Below are positions 10,911 through 19,565 of a stretch of 30,796 nucleotides of DNA, in pieces. The translations under genes and the position numbers were made by a program. Each line of letters opens with the position of its first letter. Within the stretch, counting starts at the first letter, position 1. The stretch is taken from NCBI GenBank assembly GCA_026260175.1, contig JAKCWW010004768.1:8766-39561 (forward strand). The letters are read 5' to 3'. The notes beneath the pieces were generated by a model. The model saw nothing but the letters and a program-made list of their open reading frames with translations, searched no databases and was not told where the DNA came from. This DNA is from Reticulitermes lucifugus (lineage: Eukaryota; Arthropoda; Insecta; Blattodea; Rhinotermitidae).

Positions 10911-11233
10911 CACATAGTTAAGTGACAAATGATTGTTTGTTGTTGATTGTGCAATTGTTGAATTAAATACCGTATAATCAAACAATTTCACGGAATATCA
11001 GGAAAAAATTCGAAATATTTTGCCATAAAAAGCCTCCGCATTTAAGACAATGGCGAATATGAGAAATGGTGTGGATCCCGTGGCCATTGCATAGGAGATG
11101 GACCAACATTCTTATGCAAATGTAGACGTAATGTTGTCTCCATTCGTCACTACTCAGACCTATTCTCTGTGAAGAACTCTTTGGTGCTCAGCAGCCTTTA
11201 ATCCTTCTTACGTCGATTTGAGGTTCTTAGGTG

Positions 11234-11462
11234 GAACCCGATAGCTCAGTCGGTGTACAGGCTGAAGTTTCTTTTCCCAGCAGAAGCAAGAGGGCTTTCA
11301 ATTCCCAAGAATTCAGAGGGGTTCTGGGGCACGCCCGGTATCCTATTCAATGGGCACCAGGTACTATTTCCCGTGGGTAAAACGGCCGAGGCATGAAGCA
11401 AACCACTCATCCTTCAGTGTTGAGGTTAGGAATGAATAGATCCATACCTCCACTCCCCCGTA
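11234..11462 (+). mobile_element. SINE family A, copy 3
   Basis: The plus-strand head CCCGATAGCTCAGTCGGT is a clear A box. The B box region is decayed (TTTCAATTCCCA). The body GGTATCCTATTCAATGGGCA and GGTTAGGAATGAATAG...CCATACCTCCACTCC is the family A body. Confidence 0.85.
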
Positions 11463-11539
11463 TGTCTCCATGACGTGAACAGAGACAAATTTATCTTTAA
11501 TGAGATTGTTACAGCTGTATTTATGAAGATAATTTGTAT

Positions 11540-11800
11540 TTGGATGTGACGACGTGTTGTCTGGTAGATAGGTATCGACGTTTCGAATTATTGTGCTGCC
11601 TTCATCTTCAGGATAGAAGGACACGTTCTTGAGGGAAGTATCCGTTTCCTACCAGCAAATAAAATTTTACTGCTGTAAGAGTATTTAAGGCTATTCGGTG
11701 TATTCAGTGTGCTGTGCGTCACATACCGCCATGCTGGCCGTCTGAGCTGCAAATCCAGCGGCTGGCCCTGTCCATAATACAACAGCACTGCAGTTACAGG
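11540..11800 (-). mobile_element. Penelope-terminal-repeat-like element fragment with hammerhead-like motif
   Basis: Contains TTGGATGTGACGACGTGTTGTCTGGTAGATAGGTA, a terminal sequence related to those at 19284, 24130, 27416 and 30150, next to a hammerhead-like motif at 11573-11615. Sequence up to about 11800 appears to be the body of the same repeat, but its end is unclear. Confidence 0.5.
11573..11615 (-). ncRNA. Hammerhead-ribozyme-like motif
   Basis: Minus strand: stem I UAUC, core CUGAAGA, extra U, a short stem II GAA...UUC closing a long loop, GAAAC, GUC (a standard cleavage triplet), stem I GAUA. The core is intact and stem I pairs perfectly over 4 bases. Stem III would be the 4-base palindrome ACGU, possible only as a dimer. 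Confidence 0.5.
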
Positions 11801-12295
11801 ACCTCAACCGTTTGATGACAAATGTAGCAGCGGCGGATTTTTAATCACTTTGCTCGCGTTGTCTGGAGTCAAATATTTACTTCAACTTTTTTAAACATTC
11901 CAAGGGCTGGGAACCGCGTACAAAATAATCCAGGTTAGTCATATTCTCTACTTTTCTATAGAGCATGGTCTCGATGTTCGTGATTAGTTGAGACCAATAA
12001 AACGTTCACGCACTTCGGAAACCATCTTCAAAATAAAAAGGCCCGTATATTTCCGAAAAACTTAAGAAATATCAAAAATAAAAACATGAATTTATCTAAA
12101 AAGCATCAAAATGTAAAAAATTATATTTAATAAAATATATTACCGGTGTAATAAAATAAATTGCACTATGAAGAGACCATTTGGTAAAAATATGCTCCCA
12201 AGTACCAAACTATGACTTTACAATATTACATCCAAATCAGCAATGAAATATGGCAGTGAACTTTACATTGTATTTACCGTGCATCTTATGACAAC

Positions 12296-12416
12296 TAAAG
12301 TTGTTTATTTTCACACCAACTTATGCACATTAATTTATAATATTAATAGGGGCAAAATAAAATTATTACTATTATAAATTAATGTGCATAAGTTGGTGTG
12401 AAAATAAACAACTTTA
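12296..12416. repeat. 46-base perfect inverted repeat (hairpin)
   Basis: Left arm 12296-12341 and right arm 12371-12416 are exact reverse complements over 46 bases, with a 29-base spacer; pairing can extend a few bases inward with one mismatch. The right arm runs straight into LINE family B coding sequence. Confidence 0.95.
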
Positions 12417-12815
12417 ATGGCAGTGAAGTTTGGGTTTTAAATAAAAAAGAATGTCAACCATTAGAAACAGCACAAATTAAATTTCTGAGATCACTTTTAG
12501 GACTGACAAGGTTGGACAATCAAAGGAATACAACAATTCGAGAAAAACTAAAAGTAGAACACATAGTAGATGAAATTCAGAGCTAACAAAAGAATTGACT
12601 ATAACATGTTGAAAGGATGGAACACTCACGAATACACAGGATGGCACTGGAATACAAACCAAAAGGCAAACGCGACATAGGTCGATCAAAAGCAAGATGG
12701 AGAGATCAACAACATCTTCAAGTTTTAGTTCTCACAGGACAGGACCCAGGTGTCCTACATTTGTTTACGTTCATGGTGGTGGTGGTGATGATGATGACGA
12801 AAAAAATATATTAAT
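12417..12815 (+). pseudogene. LINE family B, reverse transcriptase C-terminal fragment
   Basis: The frame starting around 12419 reads GSEVWVLNKKE, then KFLRSLLGLTRLD, REKLKVEHIVDEIQS, HVERMEHSRI and PKGKRDIGR, the end of a non-LTR retrotransposon ORF2-type protein downstream of the reverse transcriptase domain. One frame is kept for about 400 bases but has three stops close together (TAA 12584, TGA 12596, TAA 12602). It ends in a GGT/GAT triplet tail (12776-12800), the style of RTE-like LINE 3' ends. 5' truncated. Confidence 0.85.
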
Positions 12816-13035
12816 GACTGAACGACAGTCTCATCCCACAAAGCATGAAAGTAACCAATCTCACTTAATAAAAGGCGAAGCTTGACTGAGCTGAGAGTGA
12901 ACTGCTTAATAGTAGGAAAGGGGGGGGGGAAGCCGACTCTCCAGCCACGTGATCTCATACCTGTTCGTCGAAACCATTAACGAAAGATGAGAATAAATTG
13001 TATAAAAACGGGTGATCACGAACGGTCGAAATCCC

Positions 13036-13615
13036 AAGCATAGAGGTTCACTAGCTTCGAGACCCTACTGTATTTCCTTATCTTTCTCACGAAATCCTAC
13101 TGTCATTGCTACCAACTTGTCTGTGTTCACAAAAGTACACAATTCAATACTTCTCCGCCTATAGATGAACCCTGTACACATCCCAACGTCCTTCCAAATT
13201 CATTTCACTCTTACCCCCCCCCCATCTGCACATGCGCTTCACAAGAAATCACTTTCCTTCAGTATTTCCAACAAAAAGTTGTTACGCGTTTCTCGGCTGG
13301 ACTTGCCTGCTGCATATCGCGTTCCTTTAATCATATTTGGCGAAAATTGCAAATAGTGATAATTATAATTACTATTCCCTCCAGTATTATGTTATTTCCT
13401 TCTTCTTGGACAAATACTCTTCCACTTTATACAAAAACGTCAAACAAAGAATCTGTTACTGGAGAGGCAGGAATGAATTACACTGTTCAATTCCACTTCC
13501 TGTTTTCGGAATGTGATGCAACAAAATTCTATTAGGGAGTTAGAAGATTCTAATTCCGACTTTTCCAACAGATTTCAATAGTCTCTTAATTTGATTCAAC
13601 CCATTGTTTGCAATA
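13036..13615. other. Unannotated sequence
   Basis: No gene or repeat recognised apart from a C-run at 13216-13223. Confidence 0.4.
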
Positions 13616-13680
13616 TCACAAGAAAAATATAAATGAGTCCCGTCTAAACAAACTTCATTCTTACAAATTTGAATTAAAAG

Positions 13681-13722
13681 CAGCTACATATTTCGTCTAA
13701 CTTGGTAGCCATCATCAGGCTG
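13681..13722 (-). ncRNA. Hammerhead-ribozyme-like motif (left arm, decayed)
   Basis: Minus strand: stem I CAGC, intact core CUGAUGA, extra U, stem II GGCUA...UAGAC with one mismatch, GAAAU (C to U), AUGUA, stem I GCUG. Stem I pairs perfectly. Confidence 0.5.
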
Positions 13723-13767
13723 AATACAAACAACGTAAAATATTCCTCTCTTTACGTTCTTTGTATT

Positions 13768-13809
13768 CAGCCTGTTGAAGGCTACCTAGCTAGCCGAAAC
13801 ATGTAGCTG
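13768..13809 (+). ncRNA. Hammerhead-ribozyme-like motif (right arm)
   Basis: CAGC, CUGUUGA (core A6 changed to U), extra A, stem II GGCU-8 bases-AGCC, GAAAC, AUGUA, GCUG. Stems I and II pair perfectly and GUA is a valid cleavage triplet. Combined with the left arm, which keeps A6, the ancestral motif would have an intact core. Confidence 0.55.
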
Positions 13810-14030
13810 CTTTCATTCTAATTTGTAAGAATAAAGTTGTGTTTGGACGGAACACATTTACATTATTCTTGTGAGACATCAGTTGTTCTGTTCGGCCCAC
13901 GGACCGTCCCTTCATAATCATGCCAATACGCTTTAAAAATCCTCTTCGACTCTTAAGTCTTTGAATAATCAGCGGACAGATGCATTACACATGCGCTTTT
14001 GGAGTTCGCCTTCCGTGTTCATACAATACA

Positions 14031-14235
14031 TAACTAACTCCATGGAGCAGAGTCCTTCTTGAGAAGCTAGTAGGTCGTCAGCTAGTCAAGAAANNNNNNN
14101 NNNNNNNNNNNNNNNNNNNNNNNNNNNNNNNNNNNNNNNNNNNCACAAGAGCCCGCCACCTGTCCCTATCCTGAGCCATATCAATCCAGGCCATGCCCCC
14201 CATCCCGCTTCTTGAACATCCATTTTCGTTTTCAT
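14031..14235 (-). mobile_element. LINE family A, 3' end fragment containing an assembly gap
   Basis: Starts CTCCATGGAGCAGAGTCC and continues GAGAAGCTAGTAGGTCGTCAGCTAGTCAAG, the reverse complement of the 3' end at 200-280. After the gap, CACAAGAGCCCGCCACCTGTCCCTATCC is the reverse complement of the DRDRWRAL coding segment. Confidence 0.85.
14094..14143. other. Assembly gap (50 N)
   Basis: Fifty consecutive N inside the LINE family A 3' end. The matching piece of the copy at 1-282 is about 41 bases, so the N count is a placeholder. Confidence 1.
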
Positions 14236-15046
14236 ACACTGGGGTTGTATGTGGTACAGAGACATACTAACTGCTAAAACAACCGATACTCTTTTTTCAC
14301 GACGTTATATCGATTGTTTAGGTGCTGCAACTCATGTGATGTGATAATTTTAAACGAAGCTGTCAAGGTAAAAGGGCAAACAGCGACTGGTGATGTCATA
14401 GCCAGCTTTTCTCTTTTGTGTGACGGATGTCACAGAGCATAATGTAACACAAAGTGCGAGGAACGGAAATATGTCCACCGATTTTCGATATACATTTAAA
14501 TGAAGAAGAATATATTTCATTCTAATTCGACATGCCATGTGTCATAACCAAATCGTTTTCCAATGGTTTCAAACAACAACAATGTAAAAATAAGAAATGT
14601 AACAAAACATCATGAGCCTCAATAAATTTTTAGTATTTTAGAATTCGGCGAAGAACTTTCATGAAAGACAGCAACAGTCAGGTCAAATCATGTGTTGTAC
14701 CAACACAAAAATTCAGTATGTTAATACGTTATAAAATGGGAACAATTTTGAGGACAATATTATTATACATTTAACAATAAAACTAAATACGTGGTAGGAC
14801 TGAGATTTGAGCATTTTTATTTTAAAACAAACTGTAGTGTTTTTGTAATATGTAACATGTTTTACGGCATAAAACAAAACAATTTGTTGTATTAGTCAAC
14901 TTGTGCCAGACAGTTGATATGCCATTACATTTCATCCTGATATTTTACAAGTTTGTTTAGCCATGGCTGTTTGACTCATCCAATTGTATTGACACTTAAA
15001 TCTCGGCATTGGATGTATTAAAATTCTACCAAACTACTTCCTGCAA
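14236..15046. other. Unannotated AT-rich sequence
   Basis: No gene or repeat recognised. Confidence 0.4.
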
Positions 15047-15310
15047 TGATTTATTTATTTATTTATTTATTTATTGTGAGGACATTGTTGTTTCAACTGC
15101 AGAGGTTACTATGTGGTTCGGTGAGAGGTGGGAAGCAATCAAATTTGAATTTTTAAGGATTTGGACGGAGGCACTCGATAACTTCTGCAAGGTATTTTCG
15201 AACAACAAAGTATCTAAAACAGAGCAGTCGGTAACTCGGCCGGGATTCGAACCTGTTACTTTCGAATGCTGGTCCATAGAGTTACCGCTGTGTCAGTTGC
15301 AGGGAATGAG
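15047..15310 (-). mobile_element. tRNA-derived SINE with (AAAT)n tail
   Basis: The minus-strand head carries CACAGCGGTAACTC and a strong B box, AGGTTCGAATCCCGGCC. The body extends about 170 bases to a tail of seven ATTT/AAAT units at 15047-15075, marking the 3' end. Confidence 0.85.
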
Positions 15311-15554
15311 CATAACCATATAACTGTTACGCTGCACTCGAGTTAATACGGTGAGCCAAAAGTCAGCCTCCAAACACAGCAATCTGTCCCCACCTGCAGC
15401 GTTGGCATTCCTTAAAACATCGCGGCTGGCAAGACGGCAGTTGGCGAGGCCAGTCTTCATAGAAACTGTGGATTGTGGACACACTGTCTAAATTGCCTGT
15501 TTCTATACTGACGATGGAGAATTCTTGACGTGCCTAATAAAGTGTAAACCGATC

Positions 15555-15825
15555 CCAGTGGCCGCGCGGTCTAAGACGTGGGTTTGCGGCTGTTCACTTG
15601 CTGGGATTGCGTGTTCGAATCCCGCCGGGGGCATGTGTATCTGTCTCTTGTGATTGTTGTGTGTTGTCAGGTAGAGGTTTCTGCGTCGGGCTGATCACTC
15701 GTCTAGAGGAGTCCTACCGAGTGTGGTGTGTCTAAATAAGTGTGATCGTGAAGCCTCGATAATGAGGACGCCCTGGCCCACTGGGGTTGTTGCGCCAAGG
15801 AAAAACAATTGTAAACTGTAGATGT
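15555..15825 (+). mobile_element. SINE with class II (Ser/Leu type) tRNA-like head
   Basis: CCCAGTGGCCGCGCGGTCTAAG is an A box of the Ser/Leu style. The gap to the B box GCGTGTTCGAATCCCGC is long and contains a GC-rich segment like a long variable arm. The body holds GTTGTCAGGTAGAGG and ends near CCAAGGAAAAACAATTG. The anticodon region does not fold convincingly, so it is not called as a tRNA gene. Confidence 0.8.
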
Positions 15826-15844
15826 TCCTCTGCGTATTTATGCA

Positions 15845-16112
15845 CCACGCAATGAAAGTCTGTAAGGGACTGGAGGGATAAATTCACAAATTCTTAATCG
15901 CGACACCAGATGAAGGAAAATGATTTTCACGCCCGATGCCACTCCAATATCTCCGGTACCCACTGAACAGGAGGATAGTTGGGATCCAGAATCGGTGTGG
16001 ACGCTCTGAAGAAGAGAAAAATCCTCTTCAACTTCCCCCGGATCAAAAGACAATTCCTCGAACGTCCAGCGCATAGCCTGGTCACTATTCCTACCGACCT
16101 ATCCCCATTCCC
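15845..16112 (-). mobile_element. SINE family A, copy 4 (diverged)
   Basis: Family landmarks are recognisable but decayed: GGAGGGATAAATTCAC, CACGCCCGATGCC, GGTACCCACTGAACAGG, GGACGCTCTGAAGAAGAG, and a head with CCGGATCAAAAGACAATTCC. Confidence 0.7.
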
Positions 16113-16267
16113 ACATAATATGTTTAAAGCAAATAGACAAAACCGAACAAAGTATCACACAAAAGGCGGTGTCATTGTAATCTGCTAAGGGTGTCATTAC
16201 AGCCCCTCAACCTACACCCTCAGAAGTGTAATTGTCTTGTTGCGAAAACTACCGAACTTAGCCGTGT

Positions 16268-16560
16268 GTAAAAGAAAAGGTAAAGTTATCCCTGTCTACG
16301 CCATGAGGGCGTGAAGGGGGAGCAGTGTATGGAACCACTCATTCTTAACCTCTGCGCTAGATGGGGATGGGTAGTCAACCTCAAGCCCCGGGCACTTTAC
16401 CACGAGAAAGAACACCGATACACACAGCAGAAGACAGGGTGGTTCCCAGAGACGGTCTGGGTGTTTTGGACAAGCGAAAAATATCTTCCCCTAACGGGAC
16501 TCGAACCCTGGACCATTCAGCCCGGCGACTACGCTACTCAGGCCGTGCTTTACCAGCGTG
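16268..16560 (-). mobile_element. SINE family A, copy 5
   Basis: The tail-side sequence AGGTAAAGTTATCCCTG...GCCATGAGGGCGTGAAGGGGG matches copy 8 at 25390; then CTAGATGGGGATGGGTAGTCAACC and a head with B box GGGTTCGAGTCCCG (minus strand). Confidence 0.9.
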
Positions 16561-16564
16561 TACT

Positions 16565-16915
16565 CAAACTAAATCCAAATACGACAGCTGGCGTCACAGG
16601 ATAGTCGTGTAAATCCGTGTATAATGGAGGGACGGACGGCAGTGATGTGTTACTGTGAACTCGGGCCACAAGAATGAGCTGCAGTCAGCCTCCAGCAGCG
16701 TCTGGGCAACAGGAAAGCCGCGCTGTTCGTTCAGTTTGTGAGACACGCATGGTGGGCAGCCCACCAAGGCCGCGGACACAGCACTGCCCTGCTCCACCCG
16801 GACCTACCGGATATCTATTGAGGCTTCCGGAAGTCAAGCTGCATGGAACACTAAGGTCGACGCACCTTATCGTGCAGGAAACAGGCCTGTATTGGCTGGC
16901 AATTGCGTTAGGTAT
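16565..16915. other. Unannotated, relatively GC-rich
   Basis: Higher GC and several open frames on both strands, but none is protein-like. May be more repeat sequence; no family recognised. Confidence 0.3.
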
Positions 16916-17035
16916 CTAACTCCATGGACCGATGTCCCTTTTGACAAGCTAGTAGTTGCCCAGTTTGTAGAGAAATTTCACGCATCTTATGGGAACCGCA
17001 GGCTTATTACCGCGCTCAAACACACTGCCTATGTG
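16916..17035 (-). mobile_element. LINE family A, 3' end fragment (diverged)
   Basis: CTAACTCCATGGACCGATGTCC, AAGCTAGTAGTTGCCCAG, GAAATTTC and TTATGGGAACCGCAGGCTTATTACCGCG follow the order of the reverse-complemented LINE 3' end. Confidence 0.75.
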
Positions 17036-17317
17036 CCTATGTGCCTATCCTGAGAAAGATTAATTCTAGTCCACTCGCTCCCTTCTTCTGTTTCCACGAT
17101 TAATATAAATATTTAAACGAACACCGAAAGACATTTTGTGTACCTGAAATGGCCGCCATCTGCAATGTGACGTGGTGTCACTGTGCACCCAAGTTGCGGA
17201 GGAACCTGCAAGCTTTGTGGTAAAAAATAAGACAATATGGAGACAGAATGTACATCCGAAACGTTACAACCTCTCTACCAGTCTACACAGCATTATTTTT
17301 ATTTTCACTGTTAAATC

Positions 17318-17462
17318 TTTAAAGCCCAGTGGTTACTATATGTAACACCAGTTTAACATTTAATAATTCTACGTTCTGTCCACACCGTGTATTTATGTGT
17401 TTCGTATAAACTTCTTTTCATAACCGAGACAGAGAGTGTTTACTGCGCGGTGCGGACTGAAG
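17318..17462 (+). repeat. Unclassified dispersed repeat R2, copy 2
   Basis: Partner of 9823-10016, with an internal deletion of about 50 bases. Just upstream (17233-17275) CATCCGAAACGTTA resembles the 3' half of a hammerhead-like motif, but the core is missing. Confidence 0.75.
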
Positions 17463-17604
17463 TGTAGTTAGGTTAATCCACCAATGTCCCACACTCATCT
17501 TCATCTACACGTTGCTCTTATCACAAAGACAAAAGGGCGAAGCCTAGTAACCTTCCAAAAAGCAATGCTCTTTCGCAAACCGGAAAGCTTTGGATAGAAA
17601 AGTA

Positions 17605-17787
17605 AAGTCGAACTCAGTTATAACGTCATGAAACGAACTGAGTATTTTGTGTCGTTATTAACGAGTGACTATAACCGAGGATTGTAATGTTATGGTTAAC
17701 AGTAACGAATTAATTGGTACCAGAAAATATCTGACCCTATAAGCGAGATGTCATATAAACTGCTGTCTTTATAACCGGGTTCGACTT
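17605..17787. mobile_element. pogo-type MITE, copy 1
   Basis: Ends AAGTCGAACTCAGTTATAACG and CTTTATAACCGGGTTCGACTT form an imperfect terminal inverted repeat of about 25 bases. The interior shares TTATAACGTCATGAAACG and GAATTAATTGGTACCAGA with 24831-24997. A TA precedes the left end. Confidence 0.8.
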
Positions 17788-17911
17788 TCACTTAGTCTTT
17801 AAAGGGCTGATTGCCGTGAGACCCGTTTAATTCGCGTATATAGGATTGAAGGACAGAAACACTTGTGCTATTACATTTTTAGTTCTGGGTTTTATTCTGA
17901 AACTAAAAATC

Positions 17912-18160
17912 CATGGGAGCTTAGATAGCTCATTGGGTGTAGTGACGAGGCTACTGGATGGACGTTTGAGCAATCCGTATTCGATTCCCGGAAAGTGTGA
18001 AAGGTCTTTCTCTCCTCCAAAGCCTTCACACCGACTGTGAGACCCGCCCATTTACCGGAGGCTTTTTCCCCAAGTAATGAGGCTGGGGCGTGAAACTGAC
18101 ATCTAATCTCCATCGAGTTGCTAGGTTAAAATGCGTGGAGCTGTACCTTCACTACACACA
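17912..18160 (+). mobile_element. SINE family A, copy 6
   Basis: The head has A box TTAGATAGCTCATTGGGTG and B box GTATTCGATTCCCGG. The body GGGGCGTGAAACTGACATC and GTGGAGCTGTACCTTCACTAC matches family A. Confidence 0.9.
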
Positions 18161-18189
18161 CACGCCGTCATAGTGTGGTGCTTAATGAA

Positions 18190-18375
18190 GAATAGAGAAA
18201 ACTATCCCTAGATAGCACGTGAGGCTCCCAATTGCAAAGTGCATAATTTACAGAAAAGATAAAACAAGTGTGGGTGTATGGAGCGGGAGTCGAACACGCG
18301 ACTCCAGTGCTGGGGCTTCCCAAAGCTTTCAGCTTTGATGTCACGTGGTCAATGCCATCGGCACAGATTACACTT
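18190..18375 (-). mobile_element. tRNA-derived SINE, separate family
   Basis: Minus-strand head: GATGGCATTGACCACGTGAC followed at a long distance by B box GCGTGTTCGACTCCCGCTCC. The wide A-to-B spacing again suggests a class II tRNA source. Short AT-rich body toward 18190. Confidence 0.65.
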
Positions 18376-18450
18376 GATATGCAAAATTTCAAGTAAATAA
18401 AACATCACTAACTAACCAACTAATTAACTAGCTATATATCTAATCAACTG

Positions 18451-18760
18451 CATGAAGCCGAGTCCTCCCTGAAAAGCTAATAGTTCCTCAGCTAGACAAT
18501 AAATTTCCTGCATTTTATGGAACCCAAGGTTCATCACCGCGTTCACAAAAGTCCCGCCACTTGTCCCCATCCTAAGCCAGTTCAGTCCAGTCCACACCCT
18601 CCCAAATTATTTCCTTAAGATTCACTTTAATATTATCATGTCCTCTACGGCTAAGTCTTCCAAGTGGTCTCTTTCCTTCAGGTTTCCCCACCAAAACCCT
18701 TTATACAACTCTTTCCTCCCCCATAGGTGCCACATGCCTCGCCCAGAAATTTCCAACTGT
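18451..18760 (-). mobile_element. LINE family A, longer 3' fragment
   Basis: Minus-strand translation gives, in order, ARHVAPMGEE, LVGKPEGKRPLGR, a decayed RRWEDNIK-like segment, LKEIIWEGVDW, then the DRWRAL-like end and the 3' end reaching CATG at 18451. This is the best-preserved C-terminal coding stretch of family A here, though stops are present. Confidence 0.9.
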
Positions 18761-18789
18761 AATGAAACCTGAAGGCATATTACAGTGTT

Positions 18790-18885
18790 CGTGAGACAGA
18801 TTCCTACTAGACCCTGTCTTGAGCCAGCTGAATGCAGAACACGCCCTCACATTTCAATTGCTTTAGATCCTGTTTAATATTATAT
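18790..18885 (-). mobile_element. LINE family A, short second fragment
   Basis: CCTGTCTTGAGCCAGCTGAATGCAG, ACACGCCCTCACA and TTTAGATCCTGTTTAATATTA repeat, with changes, 18563-18635 of the neighbouring LINE piece in the same orientation. Confidence 0.6.
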
Positions 18886-19264
18886 GAGGGCTATTTTTTT
18901 ACCTTCCTTCCTTGAAATAAAAATTTTAAATCTGGCGGCGTTTTCATCGTCCAATTTTTACTAAACTTAGTATGAACATGACTTGTAATTTCCCACAGCA
19001 TTAAAAACAACGTAGTGGAAGCGCGAAGTTTTGAAGTTGGAGTCACCAATACCGATTTCATACATTTTGGCAGAGGAAAGACAAAGTGTTTGGGATATAA
19101 AGTGCATGGGATATTATTTTGTGTTAAACTGTCAGTCACAGTATAAGCTTTCTTTCAGTAATTATAAAATTTTTATCTTAAAAAATGGAGTACAGAAGGA
19201 GTCTGAACAACACTGATGAAATATCAAACTCATCTTGAAGACTAAACAGTCAGAGAGTAAGCTT
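18886..19264. other. Unannotated AT-rich sequence
   Basis: No gene or repeat recognised. Confidence 0.4.
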
Positions 19265-19320
19265 ATGAGTTTAAGATTCAAGTCTTCTGGGATGAGACGC
19301 CGTGTCTTTGGGCGAATCGT

Positions 19321-19363
19321 TCCTAATGTTTCGAATACTCATAGTGCTTTCATCTTCAGGATC
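19321..19363 (-). ncRNA. Hammerhead-ribozyme-like motif (weak)
   Basis: Minus strand: core CUGAAGA, extra U, GAA...UUC, GAAAC, AUUA. The core is intact, but stem I pairs over only about two bases. Confidence 0.35.
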
Positions 19364-19518
19364 AAGCAGTTCAAGTGGAATAAGTGCATGAGTTCTGTCT
19401 GGAAATGATTATATCAAATATGGTGTACACATTATGTTATTCACTGTTCATGCCGTATTTTCACACATATCCCTTCGCTGGCGAGAAGCCAAAGTGTAAA
19501 AGCCTCAACCTATGCAGT

Positions 19519-19561
19519 GGATACCTGATGATGGTCCGGTAAGACCGAAACATGTAGCCTG
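19519..19561 (+). ncRNA. Hammerhead-ribozyme-like motif
   Basis: Core CUGAUGA at 19525-19531 is intact; extra U; stem II GGUC-6 bases-GACC is perfect; GAAAC; AUGUA. Stem I is poor next to the core, but CAG at 19515-19517 could pair with CUG at 19559-19561 across an internal loop. Confidence 0.5.
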
Positions 19562-19565
19562 TTGT

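Larger units (their letters stand above)
10559..10952. mobile_element. Inverted-pair element with ~150-base arms carrying hammerhead-like motifs
   Basis: The left arm (GCACAATCAACAATAAACAA to about 10710) and the right arm (about 10800-10952) are imperfect reverse complements with few mismatches, and the centre is about 90 AT-rich bases. Each arm holds a hammerhead-like motif (10601-10643 minus and 10868-10910 plus) pointing outward. No reading frame. It could be a MITE, or a pair of inverted Penelope-type terminal repeats. Confidence 0.8.
11976..13023 (+). repeat. Dispersed repeat R1, second copy, split by a nested LINE insertion
   Basis: The left part (11976 to about 12195) matches 8117 to about 8340 and the right part (about 12815-13023) matches about 8340-8533. 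Between them lie about 620 bases of inverted repeat and LINE family B sequence. The outer ends, GTTCGTGATTA and TGATCACGAAC, are inverted relative to one another. Confidence 0.65.
13616..13874. mobile_element. Inverted-pair element with ~123-base arms carrying hammerhead-like motifs
   Basis: The left arm from TCACAAGAAAAATATAAATG and the right arm ending ACATTATTCTTGTGA are reverse complements over about 123 bases with scattered mismatches, around a spacer of roughly 15 bases. Hammerhead-like motifs lie at 13681-13722 (minus) and 13768-13809 (plus), facing outward as in the element at 10559. No coding sequence. Confidence 0.85.
19265..19565. mobile_element. Element with two outward-facing hammerhead-like motifs
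   Basis: The left part, CAAGTCTTCTGGGATGAGACGCCGTGTC, is the terminal sequence shared with 24130, 27416 and 30150 and leads to a minus-strand motif at 19321-19363. A plus-strand motif of different sequence lies at 19519-19561. The two flanks are not inverted copies, so this may be two fragments of different families side by side. Confidence 0.5.

Noticed and set aside
16674..16919. Proline-rich 81-codon frame
   Set aside because: GC-rich composition effect; runs into a LINE 3' fragment.
17233..17275. Hammerhead-like CATCCGAAACGTTA
   Set aside because: Only the 3' half is seen; the CUGANGA core is absent.
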